This document shows, piece after piece, positions 10,801 to 22,186 of a stretch of DNA of 64,000 bases. Origin of the DNA: Paraphysomonas bandaiensis (lineage: Eukaryota > Chrysophyceae); assembly GCA_965644295.1 (NCBI GenBank), contig CBFFRP010000035.1, forward strand, positions 228,122 through 292,121. Reading direction: 5' to 3'. Position numbers and translations under genes: made by a program. Each line of letters starts with the position of its first letter. Positions within the stretch are counted from its first letter, which is position 1. The notes beneath the pieces are model-generated. The model did not search any database and was not told where the DNA came from. It saw nothing but the letters and a program-made list of their open reading frames with translations.

Positions 10801-13651
10801 CGAACGTGTCCATTGTGTATATCCGTATGGCATTTCCAGTACACACGGCTAGAGTTAAGTAGTGCTTGGTCTCCAAAGGTAGGCCTTGGGCGATCCGTTC
10901 CTTGATCTCCATTGCGTCACCAGAAGCATATATTACTTCAATATCACAAATGCTAGCTTCTTCCTCAATAAGCATGAGACGCTTAAATGTGATAATATTC
11001 CACGCTCCCCAGAACTTTCCAGCAGATGCTCCCACCAACAGTTTTAAAGACGGAACTGCTTTCAAGACATTGATTCCGCAGTTATCTCCAATCGCTTGCT
11101 CTGCTGTAATATGGATCGACAGCCTCCCCGAATTCTCCTCTAGGCACCTAATTCTCCCATCCATAGACCCAGTGAACACAAGACTTCTATTTCCAGTCTT
11201 CATTACCACAATTGACATTATCTCCTTGCTGTGAACTACCATCGTATCAATAGGAGCTCCAGTAGCGAAATTCACTAGCATCAGCCTACCACTGCTGTAT
11301 CCTATGTACAGTCGTCTCCCACTTGTGCCATCCAGACATGCACTGGATATGTCTGAGTTATCGCTTGTGCAAAACGAAGATTGAAAACTCCCACTGCATA
11401 TATCGTATTTGAACATGTTCTTGCCGACACCAGTAACAATAGCAGCAGTGGGCTCGCTGTAAACGACGCAAGTGGGGGGGATAAATTCGACTGCATTCTT
11501 CTCCGGCAAGAGATGAACTAACTTCGTTGATCCGGCTATAATATTCGAATAGTACCCTTGAGAACTCTTGGGGTCAAATGGCAGTTCCATGAACCGTATA
11601 CGAGCTACTTGAGGTTCATGAGTATGAATTTTGAACACCTGTAGAACTTGAGCGAGTCCAGGATGACTTCCCTTTTCCTTTACAAATATGTTCCACAGTC
11701 GGAACTCTCCTGAATCATCAACAGTTACGGCTCTGAGATTGTCCTCTGTTTGATTGGCAGTACACATAATTTTGGCTGTTGCAATCGGCATGCGGTGTCC
11801 CCGAAGAATGAGAGTCGCCTCTTTTAGCGCTAAGTCCCATGTCTTGGCCTCACACTCATATCCTGCAGAGAGCAACACGCCTTTAGCAAACGACATGCAT
11901 CTGACACCCCTTTCGTGGCCCAGCAGGACTCCCTTCACCCGCCGACTACCTTGACTCCACAGCACTATGCGCTTATCCAGAGAGCAGGTTGCAAACAAGT
12001 CCAAAACATCGATGGCCAAGAAATCCGTCACCATGTCCTTGTGACGAATTAAATGGAATATTTTCGTGCCAAGGTCAATATCCCAGCCGTATATAATATT
12101 ATCTTGTGCTACAGAGCACAATATCTTACTCTTTTCGCTCCAACAGAGCTTCACATGCAAAAAACTCGATGTAATTTTATTGACAAGGCAGTAATGTATT
12201 TTCTTTCCGTTCAAACTACACTGCTCGCGGCAAGTCACAATGGTATGGTCAGATGCACAATAAGCATAAAGGTCTTTCGAGGGGATGAAACAACAATCAT
12301 GAATTTTAATTGTATCGTGAGCATCGATAGGGACCAATTTAGATGGCTCAATTTTGGCCATCAGTTCAAACCGGTCGCTAAATACATGCACTACATCACC
12401 TTTGTCCTGCATTACCATTAGTCGCTTGGTCTCAGGTGCATACCTCATTGTTGATAGTGGTATGTAACTACTCAGTACAGTATCAACAATGTTTTTATCC
12501 TCACTGTATTCAATAACGTAATCATCTAGCTTATCGGCGCCTTTCAAGGCATTGCCCCCTTCCGCTCCAACCGTACCCCCGACAAGTCCTGCATGAATGC
12601 AAAAAGTAGTGAACTCATCCCAGTCTACAGCCCCGTCGCCATTAAAATCTATCTGACTGAACATATCTTGCAGCATGGCAACCGTGTAAGCGGCCTCACT
12701 TTCGTCTATCACAGTTGGGTAGGACTCATATAGCTGGGCAAATATAGCAGCCGTGAAGTGTGTAATATCCAGTCCATCACTCTTTAAAAAGCTCTGTTTC
12801 AACTTAGGAAGGGCAGTAGATGAGAGGGCAGAGCATATGGCTTTAACGCTGGCAAAGAGGCGGGGGCGATATAAGTCCAAAGAAGGGACGGAAGATACCA
12901 CAATCTGCATGCACTTCTCATCTTTCTCCTTTCCAGTAGCCACATACACCGGGTCAAAAATATTTCTGTATTGCCATGCTGGTGTGCCGTTTTCGTTCCA
13001 ACCGTCTTTGTACAAGATACTCAATGCAACGCCCTGATAATCTTTACGTGTCCGGCTGACCGTCTGGAAAAGCGGTACGCTAGTAAACGCCCCGGGTTCA
13101 ACCTTGCTCATAAAATTCGAAGAGTCCTTGTCAAGGTTCTCCTGGGTACAGTGAACAACCACACGCTGCACGAATTGAAAGTTGCGAGGGCCACCATCGA
13201 TAAACAACAAGATAGCAGCAGTGCGTGGGTCTACTCCACTGAAATCAATATGGACGTTTTCTTGATGTGAGGATGTTTGAGCATGACTATCAATATCTGC
13301 TTCTAGCTTTGAACTGCCATCAAATGAGACGGGGTTATCAAATGTCAGTTTCTCAATAAATCTCGCCTTCGAATAGCAGTGACAATAAATAAGAGGCATA
13401 TATAATCACTTACTCGCTCATCATAAAAATAACACACTAAATCCAAATCACATATGATTCCATTGGACGTCAACCATTCAACAGCCTGCACAGTCATACA
13501 GAGAGACAGACAGACGTATGAATATCATAGCTACACTCATATGATATGCACATACCAGTCGCAGCCCTGTAGTCTTCTCTGTGAATTTAAAGGTGCCATT
13601 CGGACCGATTTTAGGGACACTGTCGTCTGAATGTCTTCTTTGTCGCTGCAT
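7828..13651 (-). CDS. Large TerD-domain / EF-hand / WD40-repeat protein
   Basis: Four exons, joining in phase: 13651-13556, 13485-13414, 13366-8942 and 8886-7828, about 1883 aa. Introns are 70, 47 and 55 bp. Domains by residue: ~30-215 TerD-like (DLDLVCYFYDE, KLTFDNPVSFDG, VHIDFSGVDP, ILLFIDGG, ALSILYKDGW); EF-hand ~294-307 (loop DFNGDGAVDWDE); WD40 repeats from ~355 to ~1130 (GWDIDLGTKI, KTWDLALKEA, LWNIFVKEKG, IVWDASRL, RIWNMDNEM); a Ser/Lys/acid-rich low-complexity stretch to ~1530; then two more EF-hand loops near 1731 (DADYSGDLDPDE) and 1766 (DTNKQGYLTIND). The EF-hand plus WD40 core resembles WDR49/WDR64-type proteins linked to cilia, so a calcium-responsive axonemal role is an inference. 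The N-terminal TerD domain is unusual. The start ATG gives MQRQRRHSDD. Confidence 0.85.
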
Positions 13652-14218
13652 ATTATGTTAACGCCTATCACGCATCGGGTGCTTGGGCGGTTAAATAATA
13701 TCAATCCCTGCAGTGGTTCCTCTATAGAATGAGCTGGCTAACAGTGAGTGCTTTACACCTCATGATACACTCCTTATACTGCATATAACTCACATACACA
13801 TGAATGAATATGTGCACACAGCTCACTTCATTCTTCCTTCTTCTGTACTGCTATACTGCAAGGTACATACATCCCGGTGAGGTGCAGCCTGTACACACTG
13901 TTGTCCTCCAGTTCTTCTTCGTATGCATCGCACCTGCGCACTTCTGATACGAGCTTTCGGTTTTATTAGATCTACACAGCCTGTGCTACACCGTATACCA
14001 TGGTATACTACACCGTATACCTGTCCACAGGTCTGGTATACTGTACCGGTATACGGTGTACAGCAGCAGTGCAGTGATGTACACTGCTGTAGTACATCTA
14101 GACCTCTGCGGTTCTGCAGAGGAGAGCAGCGGCATGCATGGATCATGTACATATGCATAGTATTAAGTTCGTGTCTTCTATTTGCACTGCACGAAATGCA
14201 ATATGCCATTGGCTGGTA
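13652..14218. promoter_or_regulatory. Divergent promoter region with GTATAC palindromes
   Basis: 567 bp between the starts of the TerD/WD40 gene (-) and the PC-esterase gene (+). It contains a 16-bp perfect palindrome GTATACCATGGTATAC at 13993-14008 and further GTATAC or TACCGGTA copies to about 14060. Similar GTATAC-rich DNA lies in the intergenic regions at 22600-22700 and 45960-46110. A regulatory role is inferred from position only. Confidence 0.5.
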
Positions 14219-15505
14219 ATGCTTATTATGAAGTACGTTTATGTGTTCCTGTTAGTTGCTGTGCACACGAGGAGGGTGATATCTAGAGGCTCTGCGCTGT
14301 CCACTGAACTCAAGTGGACAGAAGCGTCCAGAGACGAGTTATCATCAACATATATCAACAGCGAGATGTTGATAATTGGCGACTATAAATCTCCCATGTA
14401 CCACAACAAACCACTTCCTCAGCAGTGTTTGTTGGGTCATTCTAGGCCTGGTATCAAGGCTGTAGTTTCAAGTGTCCGGAAGTCAGCGTGTGTGTTGCGT
14501 GGAATTCGTGATCGAATAGGAGCGCGATATCACTGGAAGAATATGTCAATGCCGTCAGAGCGTCTTTCAGCTTTACACCTTATAAATGAACTCTTTCGAG
14601 ACAAGAACCACTCTGTCGCTAACCTATTGTTTATCGGTGATTCTATTAATACTCAGTTGGCTCAGTTTTTGACATGCGATTTATTACGGACGGGCATGGA
14701 AATGAATCCCAAGAGTGATAATGCAGTTGCATCATTTAATCACACGATTGCTGAATTTATCATACCAGCACGACAAAGAAATCCTGTCCATAGTTTATTT
14801 CGTATTCATAACAAGCAATTCAATCTACCATGCATACATAATATAAAACCGGATTGCCATAGCGCATTTGCCAAAGAAAGCAAAGCATATTTTCACACTC
14901 TTCATACAATTGAAAGTGCATTGTCAGCAGCTTTAAATCAAAGCGCTGAAATTTTTTCTCACCGTCAAACCTATGTTGTGTTTAACTACGGACTTCACGT
15001 TAAGAAACCTCACTTGCCGTGGGCAACGCGGGGAATGGCCAAAGCACTTATCGAAGTATCAGAGAAATATAGAAACGATAGCATTTATTTTTTATATCGT
15101 GAAACTTCTGCGCAGACATTTTGGTACTCTGAAGGTGGGTTCACTTGTGTAGTTTTGGATGTTTTTAAGTGGCATTTGATGTCAGATGGATCATTCCGCT
15201 ATGACATGGACAGTGCTCAACACGATGGTTTGTGCTGTTCTAAACCAACGCGAATATATCCTAGCACTAATTGGAGGGATAGCAGTTTCACGGAAGCACT
15301 TGGTTCCTTCGACCACAATTGGAATAAGTACATTGGCTATATTCCTTTCTTCAACACGTCAGTTGCATTGTATGATTTGAGAATAGAATACAACAATATT
15401 ACACAGAGAATAGATTGCTCACATTTTATATACACCCCTCTTGCATATACAATGATTTGGTTGGATATAGCGATAGCGATTCAATCTTTAGTCGTCGAGT
15501 ACTAG
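14219..15505 (+). CDS. PC-esterase / SGNH-hydrolase-like secretory protein (TBL/NXPE-type)
   Basis: Single exon, about 428 aa from the ATG at 14219 (MLIMKYVYVFLL; a second ATG at 14228). The first ~20 residues form a hydrophobic signal or anchor segment, so it probably enters the secretory pathway. Seen: the block I serine motif LLFIGDSINTQLAQFL at about residue 138; VVFNYGLHVKK; and near the C-terminus DCSHFIYTPLAYTMIWLD, which matches the DxxH block carrying the catalytic Asp and His in PC-esterases (plant TBL, Cas1p and NXPE relatives). Members O-acetylate or de-acetylate glycans. The substrate here is unknown. Family membership rests on these two blocks, and the middle is divergent. Confidence 0.75.
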   Translation: MLIMKYVYVFLLVAVHTRRVISRGSALSTELKWTEASRDELSSTYINSEMLIIGDYKSPMYHNKPLPQQCLLGHSRPGIKAVVSSVRKSACVLRGIRDRIGARYHWKNMSMPSERLSALHLINELFRDKNHSVANLLFIGDSINTQLAQFLTCDLLRTGMEMNPKSDNAVASFNHTIAEFIIPARQRNPVHSLFRIHNKQFNLPCIHNIKPDCHSAFAKESKAYFHTLHTIESALSAALNQSAEIFSHRQTYVVFNYGLHVKKPHLPWATRGMAKALIEVSEKYRNDSIYFLYRETSAQTFWYSEGGFTCVVLDVFKWHLMSDGSFRYDMDSAQHDGLCCSKPTRIYPSTNWRDSSFTEALGSFDHNWNKYIGYIPFFNTSVALYDLRIEYNNITQRIDCSHFIYTPLAYTMIWLDIAIAIQSLVVEY

Positions 15506-16240
15506 CAGTGAATTTTTACCCTGGTGAACCAGAAACCAGACTCCAACCTTGATTCAGTGGTACATGAACTCACCTACTCAGCATTATTACTGCTACAATT
15601 ATATAGTTCGTTCCTGAATATTTTTTTTGTGTGTATGATAAAGGAGACCATTAATTATATTAGCAAAGAAGTTGCCGTCAAGATAAGAATCTAGAGACAA
15701 TTAGATACCAAAGCAGGCTGATATCTCTAGATTATCACGTCAATTACCAGCAGGCTTGCGTAACCATTAATGGTAATGGCCATTCATGGCCTTCCCCCAT
15801 AAAATGGAAAAAAGCAATTCATTAATGGCCATAAAAATGGGGGAGAGATGTAGTGCCCATTAATGGCAATATCCATTAGTTAGTATCTAGTTGTCAGCAC
15901 CATGTAAGAATACGTGACAAGACACGACCTTCCGGTCCATTATTAGTTATTAATATATTATATACGTATTTAAGTCATTTAAGCAATCTGTTTTAAGAAT
16001 TCATATAAATTCTATTGGTGTGATAACATCACAATTATGTTGTGAATGTTAACATGAATTGATTGTACCACCTTCTTTTCTAGTTTTAAATTCACAGCTC
16101 AGCACTTGTCAGCATAAGCAATACGAACTGTATAAGAATTACTTTCATGTATAAAGAATTGTATAAATATCTGTGTTCTATGTGTACATTGTACACATCC
16201 AAAGTAAAAAGTCCGTAGGGGAATTTAGTAGAAAAATTAA
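15506..16240. other. Intergenic with imperfect inverted repeat at 15758-15888
   Basis: A roughly 130-bp imperfect inverted repeat contains CCATTAATGG (itself a palindrome) near each end and an inner CCCCCAT...ATGGGGG pair, so a strand could fold into a long hairpin. It looks like a small MITE-type element. The rest, to 16240, is AT-rich with no recognised feature. Confidence 0.45.
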
Positions 16241-17465
16241 ATACAGTAGTGAATGTTATATTATTAGCAATAGACGTTGAAGAGTCAGATGGTGGATCAT
16301 ACTTACAGTGCTTATATTACTTAGCACTGATATCCTACTATATTTTACGCTACGGAAGCTACTTGTGCGTCACCGCAAGCACCAAGATGCAACACAGTAA
16401 GCAAGCAGGGTGTTGATATACCTGAGATCTGCTGACTTCAGGAGTTTTGAGCCCTAAAGGTGAGGTGAACATCCCGGATGCTTGGCTTCTTCAGCAGGCA
16501 GTCCTAAATCCCGGACATCCATCTTGAGGTGCGCCCATTCCCGGATGCCTGTTCATTCGTCAAGGCGTCTACACAAGTGACACTTATTAGTAGGTTATGA
16601 GTGGGAAGAACAATATCTGCTGACTATATATATGCTGCTCACGTTAGTTTCCAGCAGGGGAATAACGCCGGTACTTATCCCTCAGAATACCACGAAAATG
16701 TGCGAGTCCGACTTTGTTGAGGGCCCAACGGATACACGCAACGTCATTCACACCACTATCATTGAATATTTCAAAGCTGTTGAATATTTACAACAGCTTA
16801 TATACTATGCTATATATTGTATTGCGATGATTACTTAATATCCACAAACAGCTACTCAGTTTCTTCTTTGCCAACGATATTTGACGTATGTTATTATTCT
16901 TTCTGAGGTTAAGGAAAGTGTAGTAGTTAATGTCTTATTACTATCAAAATAGGCGTGTAAGAATCAGAACTAATGTAGCAAAGCAATTTAACAAACACTA
17001 GTGCTGCTACTAATTCGCGCTACGAAAGCTGCTTGTGCGTCACCGCAAGCACCAATGTACAAACCCCTTTCGCTCACTGTCCTTAAATTGAACTAGCCCG
17101 GACACTTGTTGACTTCCGTAGGCAGCCCAGTTCCCCGAATGACCTTGAGGTGGGCCCCATTCCCGGATGCCTGTTTATTCGTCAAGGCCCAAAACGTGTA
17201 CACAACACAAGTGACACTAATAATTAGTGTTCCTTGTACCACACACAAGCAAAACAATATCCGCTGACTATATATATATATGTGGCTCATGTTAGATCTC
17301 ACATACAAGAACGAAAGTGCTCGCACCTTGGTGCTTGCGGCGACGCACAAGTAGCTGCCGTTGCCTGTTGCTAATAATAAGACTTTCATATATACATGTT
17401 AGTATCTCCGGTACTTACTCACAAGAACACTAGGAAAAGGTGCGAGTCTGACTTTGTTGAGGGTA
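16241..17465 (-). repeat. Cluster of retroposon family R copies, mostly minus orientation
   Basis: Several copies of the dispersed family in tandem or nested order. 3' ends (read on minus) lie near 16255-16290 (TAGTGAATGTT...TTAGCAATAGACG) and 16930-16975. The hairpin core GCTTGTGCGTCACCGCAAGC lies near 16362 and 17030 (minus) and 17330 (plus). The GACAAATAAACAGGCATCC-type block lies near 16540 and 17165. The block ending GACTTTGTTGAGGG lies near 16705 and 17450. No open frame of meaningful length survives. Confidence 0.75.
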
Positions 17466-17536
17466 GAGAAAATGTGTACTGACAATGATATTATTGTCAC
17501 AAAATTATTATTATTATAAAGGAAGTGTGTACATAC

Positions 17537-18366
17537 TAACAGAAGTTGACATTATTTGCTAAGGTTTGCTGTTCTCAATTGAATAAGATTGAAATTATAA
17601 CATTACATGATAAAGAACCTAGGTTGTACTCTCGGTGTGTTCAACACCAATCATGTACGAACCACACACTCAGTAATATCATACCCCAACTTATACTTCG
17701 GTTTCATACTAGAATTATTCTATAATATACTAATTACATATAGATATGTCTTTCGATCCTCTCACATATTATACTGCACTCAATTGCAAGCATATAGAAT
17801 CTTCAGATCTCAACAACAAGGTATCTTTTAGTATAGAAGAACTTGGATGCATGTGTTGAAATCTGAAGATTCTATTTGCTTACAATTGAGTACAGTATTA
17901 TATGTATATATTGAAAGTCTTATTTTTTAGCAATAGGCGTTAAAAATCTGCACCAATGTAGTGGTTAGTTGAATGCTAGACATGTAGACCTCTATCCAGA
18001 ACTAATCACCACAAACTCTATTATCCTACTATTTAGCGCTACAGAAGCTGCTTGTGCGTCGCCGCAAGCACCAAGGTGCGACCTGTATTATAATATGTGA
18101 GAGGCAAGGATCGAAAGACATATCTATATATAATTAGTATATTATATATTCTAGTGTATGAAACTGAAGTATAAGTTGGTGCCTATATATACAGGATACG
18201 ATTACTGAGTGTGTGGTTCGTACATTATAGAATTAAATGATTGGTGTTGAACACACCGAATACAACCTAGGTTCCTTATCTTTTATCATCATGTATGTAA
18301 TGTTGTAATTTCAATCTTATTCAATTGAGAACAGCAAACCTTAGCAAATAATGTCAACTTCTGTTA
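17537..18366. mobile_element. Fold-back (long inverted repeat) element, interrupted by a retroposon copy
   Basis: Left arm 17537-17778 and right arm 18083-18366 are imperfect reverse complements over about 240-280 bp. The outer ends are TAACAGAAGTTGACATTATT and its complement AATAATGTCAACTTCTGTTA. A central hairpin (17780-17890) carries ATAGAATCTTCAGAT and its complement. The right arm is split by a family R copy at about 17892-18082. The outer TA on both sides fits a TA target-site duplication, so a Tc1/mariner-type MITE is possible. No transposase is present. Confidence 0.75.
17892..18082 (-). mobile_element. Short 5'-truncated copy of retroposon family R inside the fold-back element
   Basis: About 190 bp with the conserved 3' end (on minus: ...CGCCTATTGCTAAAAAATAAGACTTTCAATATA) and beginning at the hairpin GGTGCTTGCGGCGACGCACA. 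The flanks CAGTATTATATGT and CTGTATTATAATATGTG look like a target-site duplication of about 13 bp, because the uninterrupted left arm of the host element has this sequence only once. A fixed 3' end with a truncated 5' end suggests insertion by target-primed reverse transcription. Confidence 0.65.
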
Positions 18367-18952
18367 TACCTATGATCAGTAGCTATACCAAATCGCTTAT
18401 CAGTTATACATCACGATAATGTGCTGACGAAGATCATGCGCGTACTTGTAAATTTGCTAATAGAATTGAAAGATGGTAGATGATAGTTACTAGAATAGTT
18501 TTAATTGGCAACTAAATTAATAGGTTTAAAAAATGATAATTGCAATTATTTATAATGGTAAATTTTACCAATTGGCTGGCTTAATTATATAGCATCATAA
18601 GCTGTTCCAATATGCACAAAAAACAGTCGTCTGAAATTAACTGCCACAGGAAGAGAAGAAACCATATACTTGTGTAAACAACACTAATAAGAAGATATAT
18701 AATTACATCGAGATATGTTTCCAACTTTCAAAATATGACATGGAAATGATTCTATCATGAGAAAGCTTTCCCAGTTACACATTTCCATACCCTGTGTAGA
18801 AATATATAGCCACACAGTATCAATACTGCTACTGTTGTAGTTGCAGTGGCACAGACATCAGTTGAACTTCAAAGATGAAGTACCTGCGAACCTAAAGTAT
18901 ATTCTATAAGAAAGTGAATACTTCACGCTTTTATTTGAAAAGGATATAGTTA
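18367..18952. other. Intergenic, no recognisable feature
   Basis: AT-rich DNA between the fold-back element and the stop codon of the kinase gene. The part near 18900 is probably the kinase 3' UTR. Confidence 0.4.
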
Positions 18953-21900
18953 TCACTTTTTCTGATGAAGTAGTTCATCATCGAAAAATGAAGCATTAAT
19001 AATATTCCTCGCAGCTGATTCCACAACCCCAAGAGGAAGGTGCATTTGCTGTGCCAAGTGGCGCCAATGCTTTAAACCATCTTTGAAGTTTGGCAGTTTC
19101 CTAATACAGCCCAGCGCTGAAAGAGGTGACAGCGAACGCCCCGAGCCAATATTTTGGTACACTCCATTGAGATCGTTCAGAGAGTCGATTTCAGGAACTG
19201 CTATATCTAGAGAGTGGTCACGCTTACACGCTGCTCGGAGTGACTTGTCGTACTTTAGCTGCACAAGGTTCAATACTCTCTCCAGATGCTCAAGTCGAAC
19301 CGCAGTTATGTTAATATTTTCTTCAGACATCGCTGAAGTCTCGCTTACAGTAGATACATCAGATACCTCATGATCATCAAGACTGTAGGAAGCAGCCTTT
19401 CCAACAAAGGGTGCGTTGTTCCACGCTACTCGGCCAAGAGAGGTCGATCGCTGAGTCGCTGTCCACGTCGTTAGACGGGATAGACTCGAGCTACCGTTTC
19501 CAATGGCGGCGTGTGACTCAACTACTTTACACAACACAAAAACACTATGAGCACATTCAAATATAGCAGCAAGAGTAAAAAGTTCACCTTTCAGACCACC
19601 AATACTTTTACCACTGCTGTTAGTAACAGAGTTCTGAAAAGTCGTCGAGCGTGTCGGGAGCGACCGTGTAGTCTTTAGTTTCGGCTGACATGCACGAGGT
19701 AGACTCTCATTTTCATCATCGTCATCATCAACACTGCTCAAAACAGTTAAATGCAAAAACCCTCCACAAAGCACTTCATTGCGTCTCAAATTTCGATATA
19801 TCTTATCACAAACTCATACAGAATATCGATGTCGCTTTCATTCCCTACAACTAAGTAACACACAGTACCTTTGTAGTGCAAATATTGCATCTGTGAACAC
19901 ATTACTCGATGTGCTATTATCGTCTTCAGAACAGTACAGAACATTACTGTTGCGCTGAAAAAACAGATGCTGAAGCAAGTCCTTCACCAAAGGTCGAGAT
20001 TCTGGTGATTTGTGGAGACATGCACCGATAAATAAATTCAACTCTTCCGTGTAGTTCTCGCCTGGAAGCTCTATATCTTCGTCGCATATAGACTTAAGGA
20101 GGTCCCAGTAACCTTTCGGCTCCGATCCATTGCAGGTAGAGAGGGGAAGCCCACCGCGAACTACTGCGAGGATAGACATTCCAAACGACCAGATGTCCCC
20201 GGGAAAACCATACTGCTCGTTACGAATGCGCTCTGGAGCCTATATAACGCGTTACACATATACTTGACAAGCAAATGCACTGACCATGTAGCACATGGTG
20301 CCTACAAAGGAGTTTGATGCTATGTGTTCGCCCTTCGGAGTTTTCTGCAACACCTTTGCAATGCCGAAATCAGCTAACTTCACCACTCCTTCACAATTTA
20401 GTAAAATATTTCCCGGCTTGATATCCCTAAATGGATACTCTCAAACACATATCATGTAGAGCAAAGAGTGTACGTGGTAATACCGGTGAGCCAAGTTGCG
20501 GCTGTGTAGAAAATCTAGACCCAGAAGCACCTGATAGGCAATGTCTGCCAGTACCTCTTCATCACGACAGCCTCCATTGTCTACCACATCCTGCAAGGAT
20601 CCACCGTCCATATACTCTACTACAAGGTTGACTATACCACATGTAGGATCCAAGAAAGCTATATGTAAAAAAACGTGAAAATTGAGCGTGTTTCAGTCGC
20701 CAGGTGTATAATGGTGTTTAATCATATAGCCTCAGAATTAGAGTAGTAACAGGGATATATCGCACTGAGGTCATACTACATGACTAAAACATGCCCTATA
20801 CCTATACTTACCATCATACATGGCCAATAACTGTGCGCAGCAACTGGTTACTTTAGAGTTTTTTCGCTTCGTTCTCTTGGCTCTGGATGTATCCGAGCGA
20901 CTGACATCCGACATTATCTCCATGTCAATATCAGACAACGTTTCTGACCCTGCTTCTGAATGACCATCATAATTCTGACACCCATTGCTAGTCACAGAGC
21001 CACAATCCTTGGAGCTATTTAATTGTCTAGCACACGGTGTATATTGTGAGGTAGTGTCACTGTATACTGACCTCGGGGTAAGCGTCTGTATGATACTTTT
21101 TCCAGTGAATACTGCACTTCCTTCATCACAGCATTTCAATTCTTCGTCCAGAGAAGAACTCAGCAGATGAAGCTCCGCAAGATTCTGATATAAAACACCC
21201 AATTCAGATGAGATATGATGAATATTATCTGAGTCATTTATAGGAATCATTTTGAGTGCAACAATTGTGAGCGTACGTAAATGGAGTGCTTCCACAACAT
21301 TCCCAGATGACCCAGTACCCAGTTTACCTATCTGCACAAAATCACTCTTTCCGCCAAGCAAAAAAGTATGGGGCACTTTGCTGTTTCCGGCAGTAGAGCT
21401 GACCTCGATACCAGCTTCCTTGATAGCAAAATTACCTATATGCAATCCACCTCCTGGACTGATACGGGCATCTTCTCGAGGGGTATTTGTTTGGCAAGCA
21501 CCGAGAACTGGTGGCGAACCAAGATTGGCGTCTGATACCATTTCATCCGAAATTACTACTTTCAAGTTAGGGCGCGAGCGGTGTCGTGTATTTTCTGGAG
21601 ATGATGGCTTCGGAGGACGACCAGAACTTAGGGGTTCATCTGCAACTGAAACAAAAGAAAGACCCAACGAAGTTCCAGGGTGTACTGAGGTGCGGACAGG
21701 GTCCATGCTTAACTGAGTACGTTGAAGTGTTGGGCTGTCATTCTTGCTGGATGTTGTATCATCTAATCGATATGACGTTTCCGTATTTCGATTGGTTTCG
21801 AGAGTATGGGAGAGGTTTTTGAGGGCCATATTACGCACAGAGTCGTTATTTTGAAGAGAAGCTTTAGCTTCAGGACTTTCTCGAAACATCAAGTATGTGT

Positions 21901-22186
21901 TGCGGATGTTATTATGGATCTCTGAGTGACCCAGTCCAGCGCGTTTCATCCGACGAAATGCCCTGCGCAGCCCCAACACTTTATTTCCTCTACGATGCAC
22001 CATATCAGCCCCATTGCTCTGCTGTGCATCACTGGACTCTTGTTGTGGGGGATTTGCTGCCTGTTCATACTGAGCTAACTCTTTAGAGGAAATGCTATCC
22101 GCATTCTCGTTAGTTACCGTGACAGTACTAACATCTCGTCGAGTACATGAGCGCCTCACACGCAAAGAATTATGGGAGTTTCCCAT
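18953..22186 (-). CDS. Ser/Thr protein kinase, STE/MAP2K-like, with N-myristoylation signal and large insert
   Basis: Five exons, phase-consistent: 22186-20812, 20658-20484, 20426-20285, 20239-19869 and 19784-18953, about 964 aa. The N-terminus MGNSHNS fits an N-myristoylation site. Residues ~10-280 are Ser/Pro-rich and disordered. Kinase domain: glycine loop GKLGTGSSGNVVEA (~290), VALKMIPI (~313), VVEYMDGGSLQDVV, HRDIKPGNILL (completed across intron 2), KLADFGIAKV, GTMCYMAPERI (across intron 3) and GDIWSFGMSILAV. The VEYMDGGSL, DIKPGN and short APE region resemble MAP kinase kinases. About 110 acidic/Ser-rich residues sit between helix C (ELGVLYQ) and strand beta-4 (CCAQLLAMYDGAF), absent from typical kinases. 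The C-terminal ~275 residues have no recognised domain. The substrate is unknown. Confidence 0.87.
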
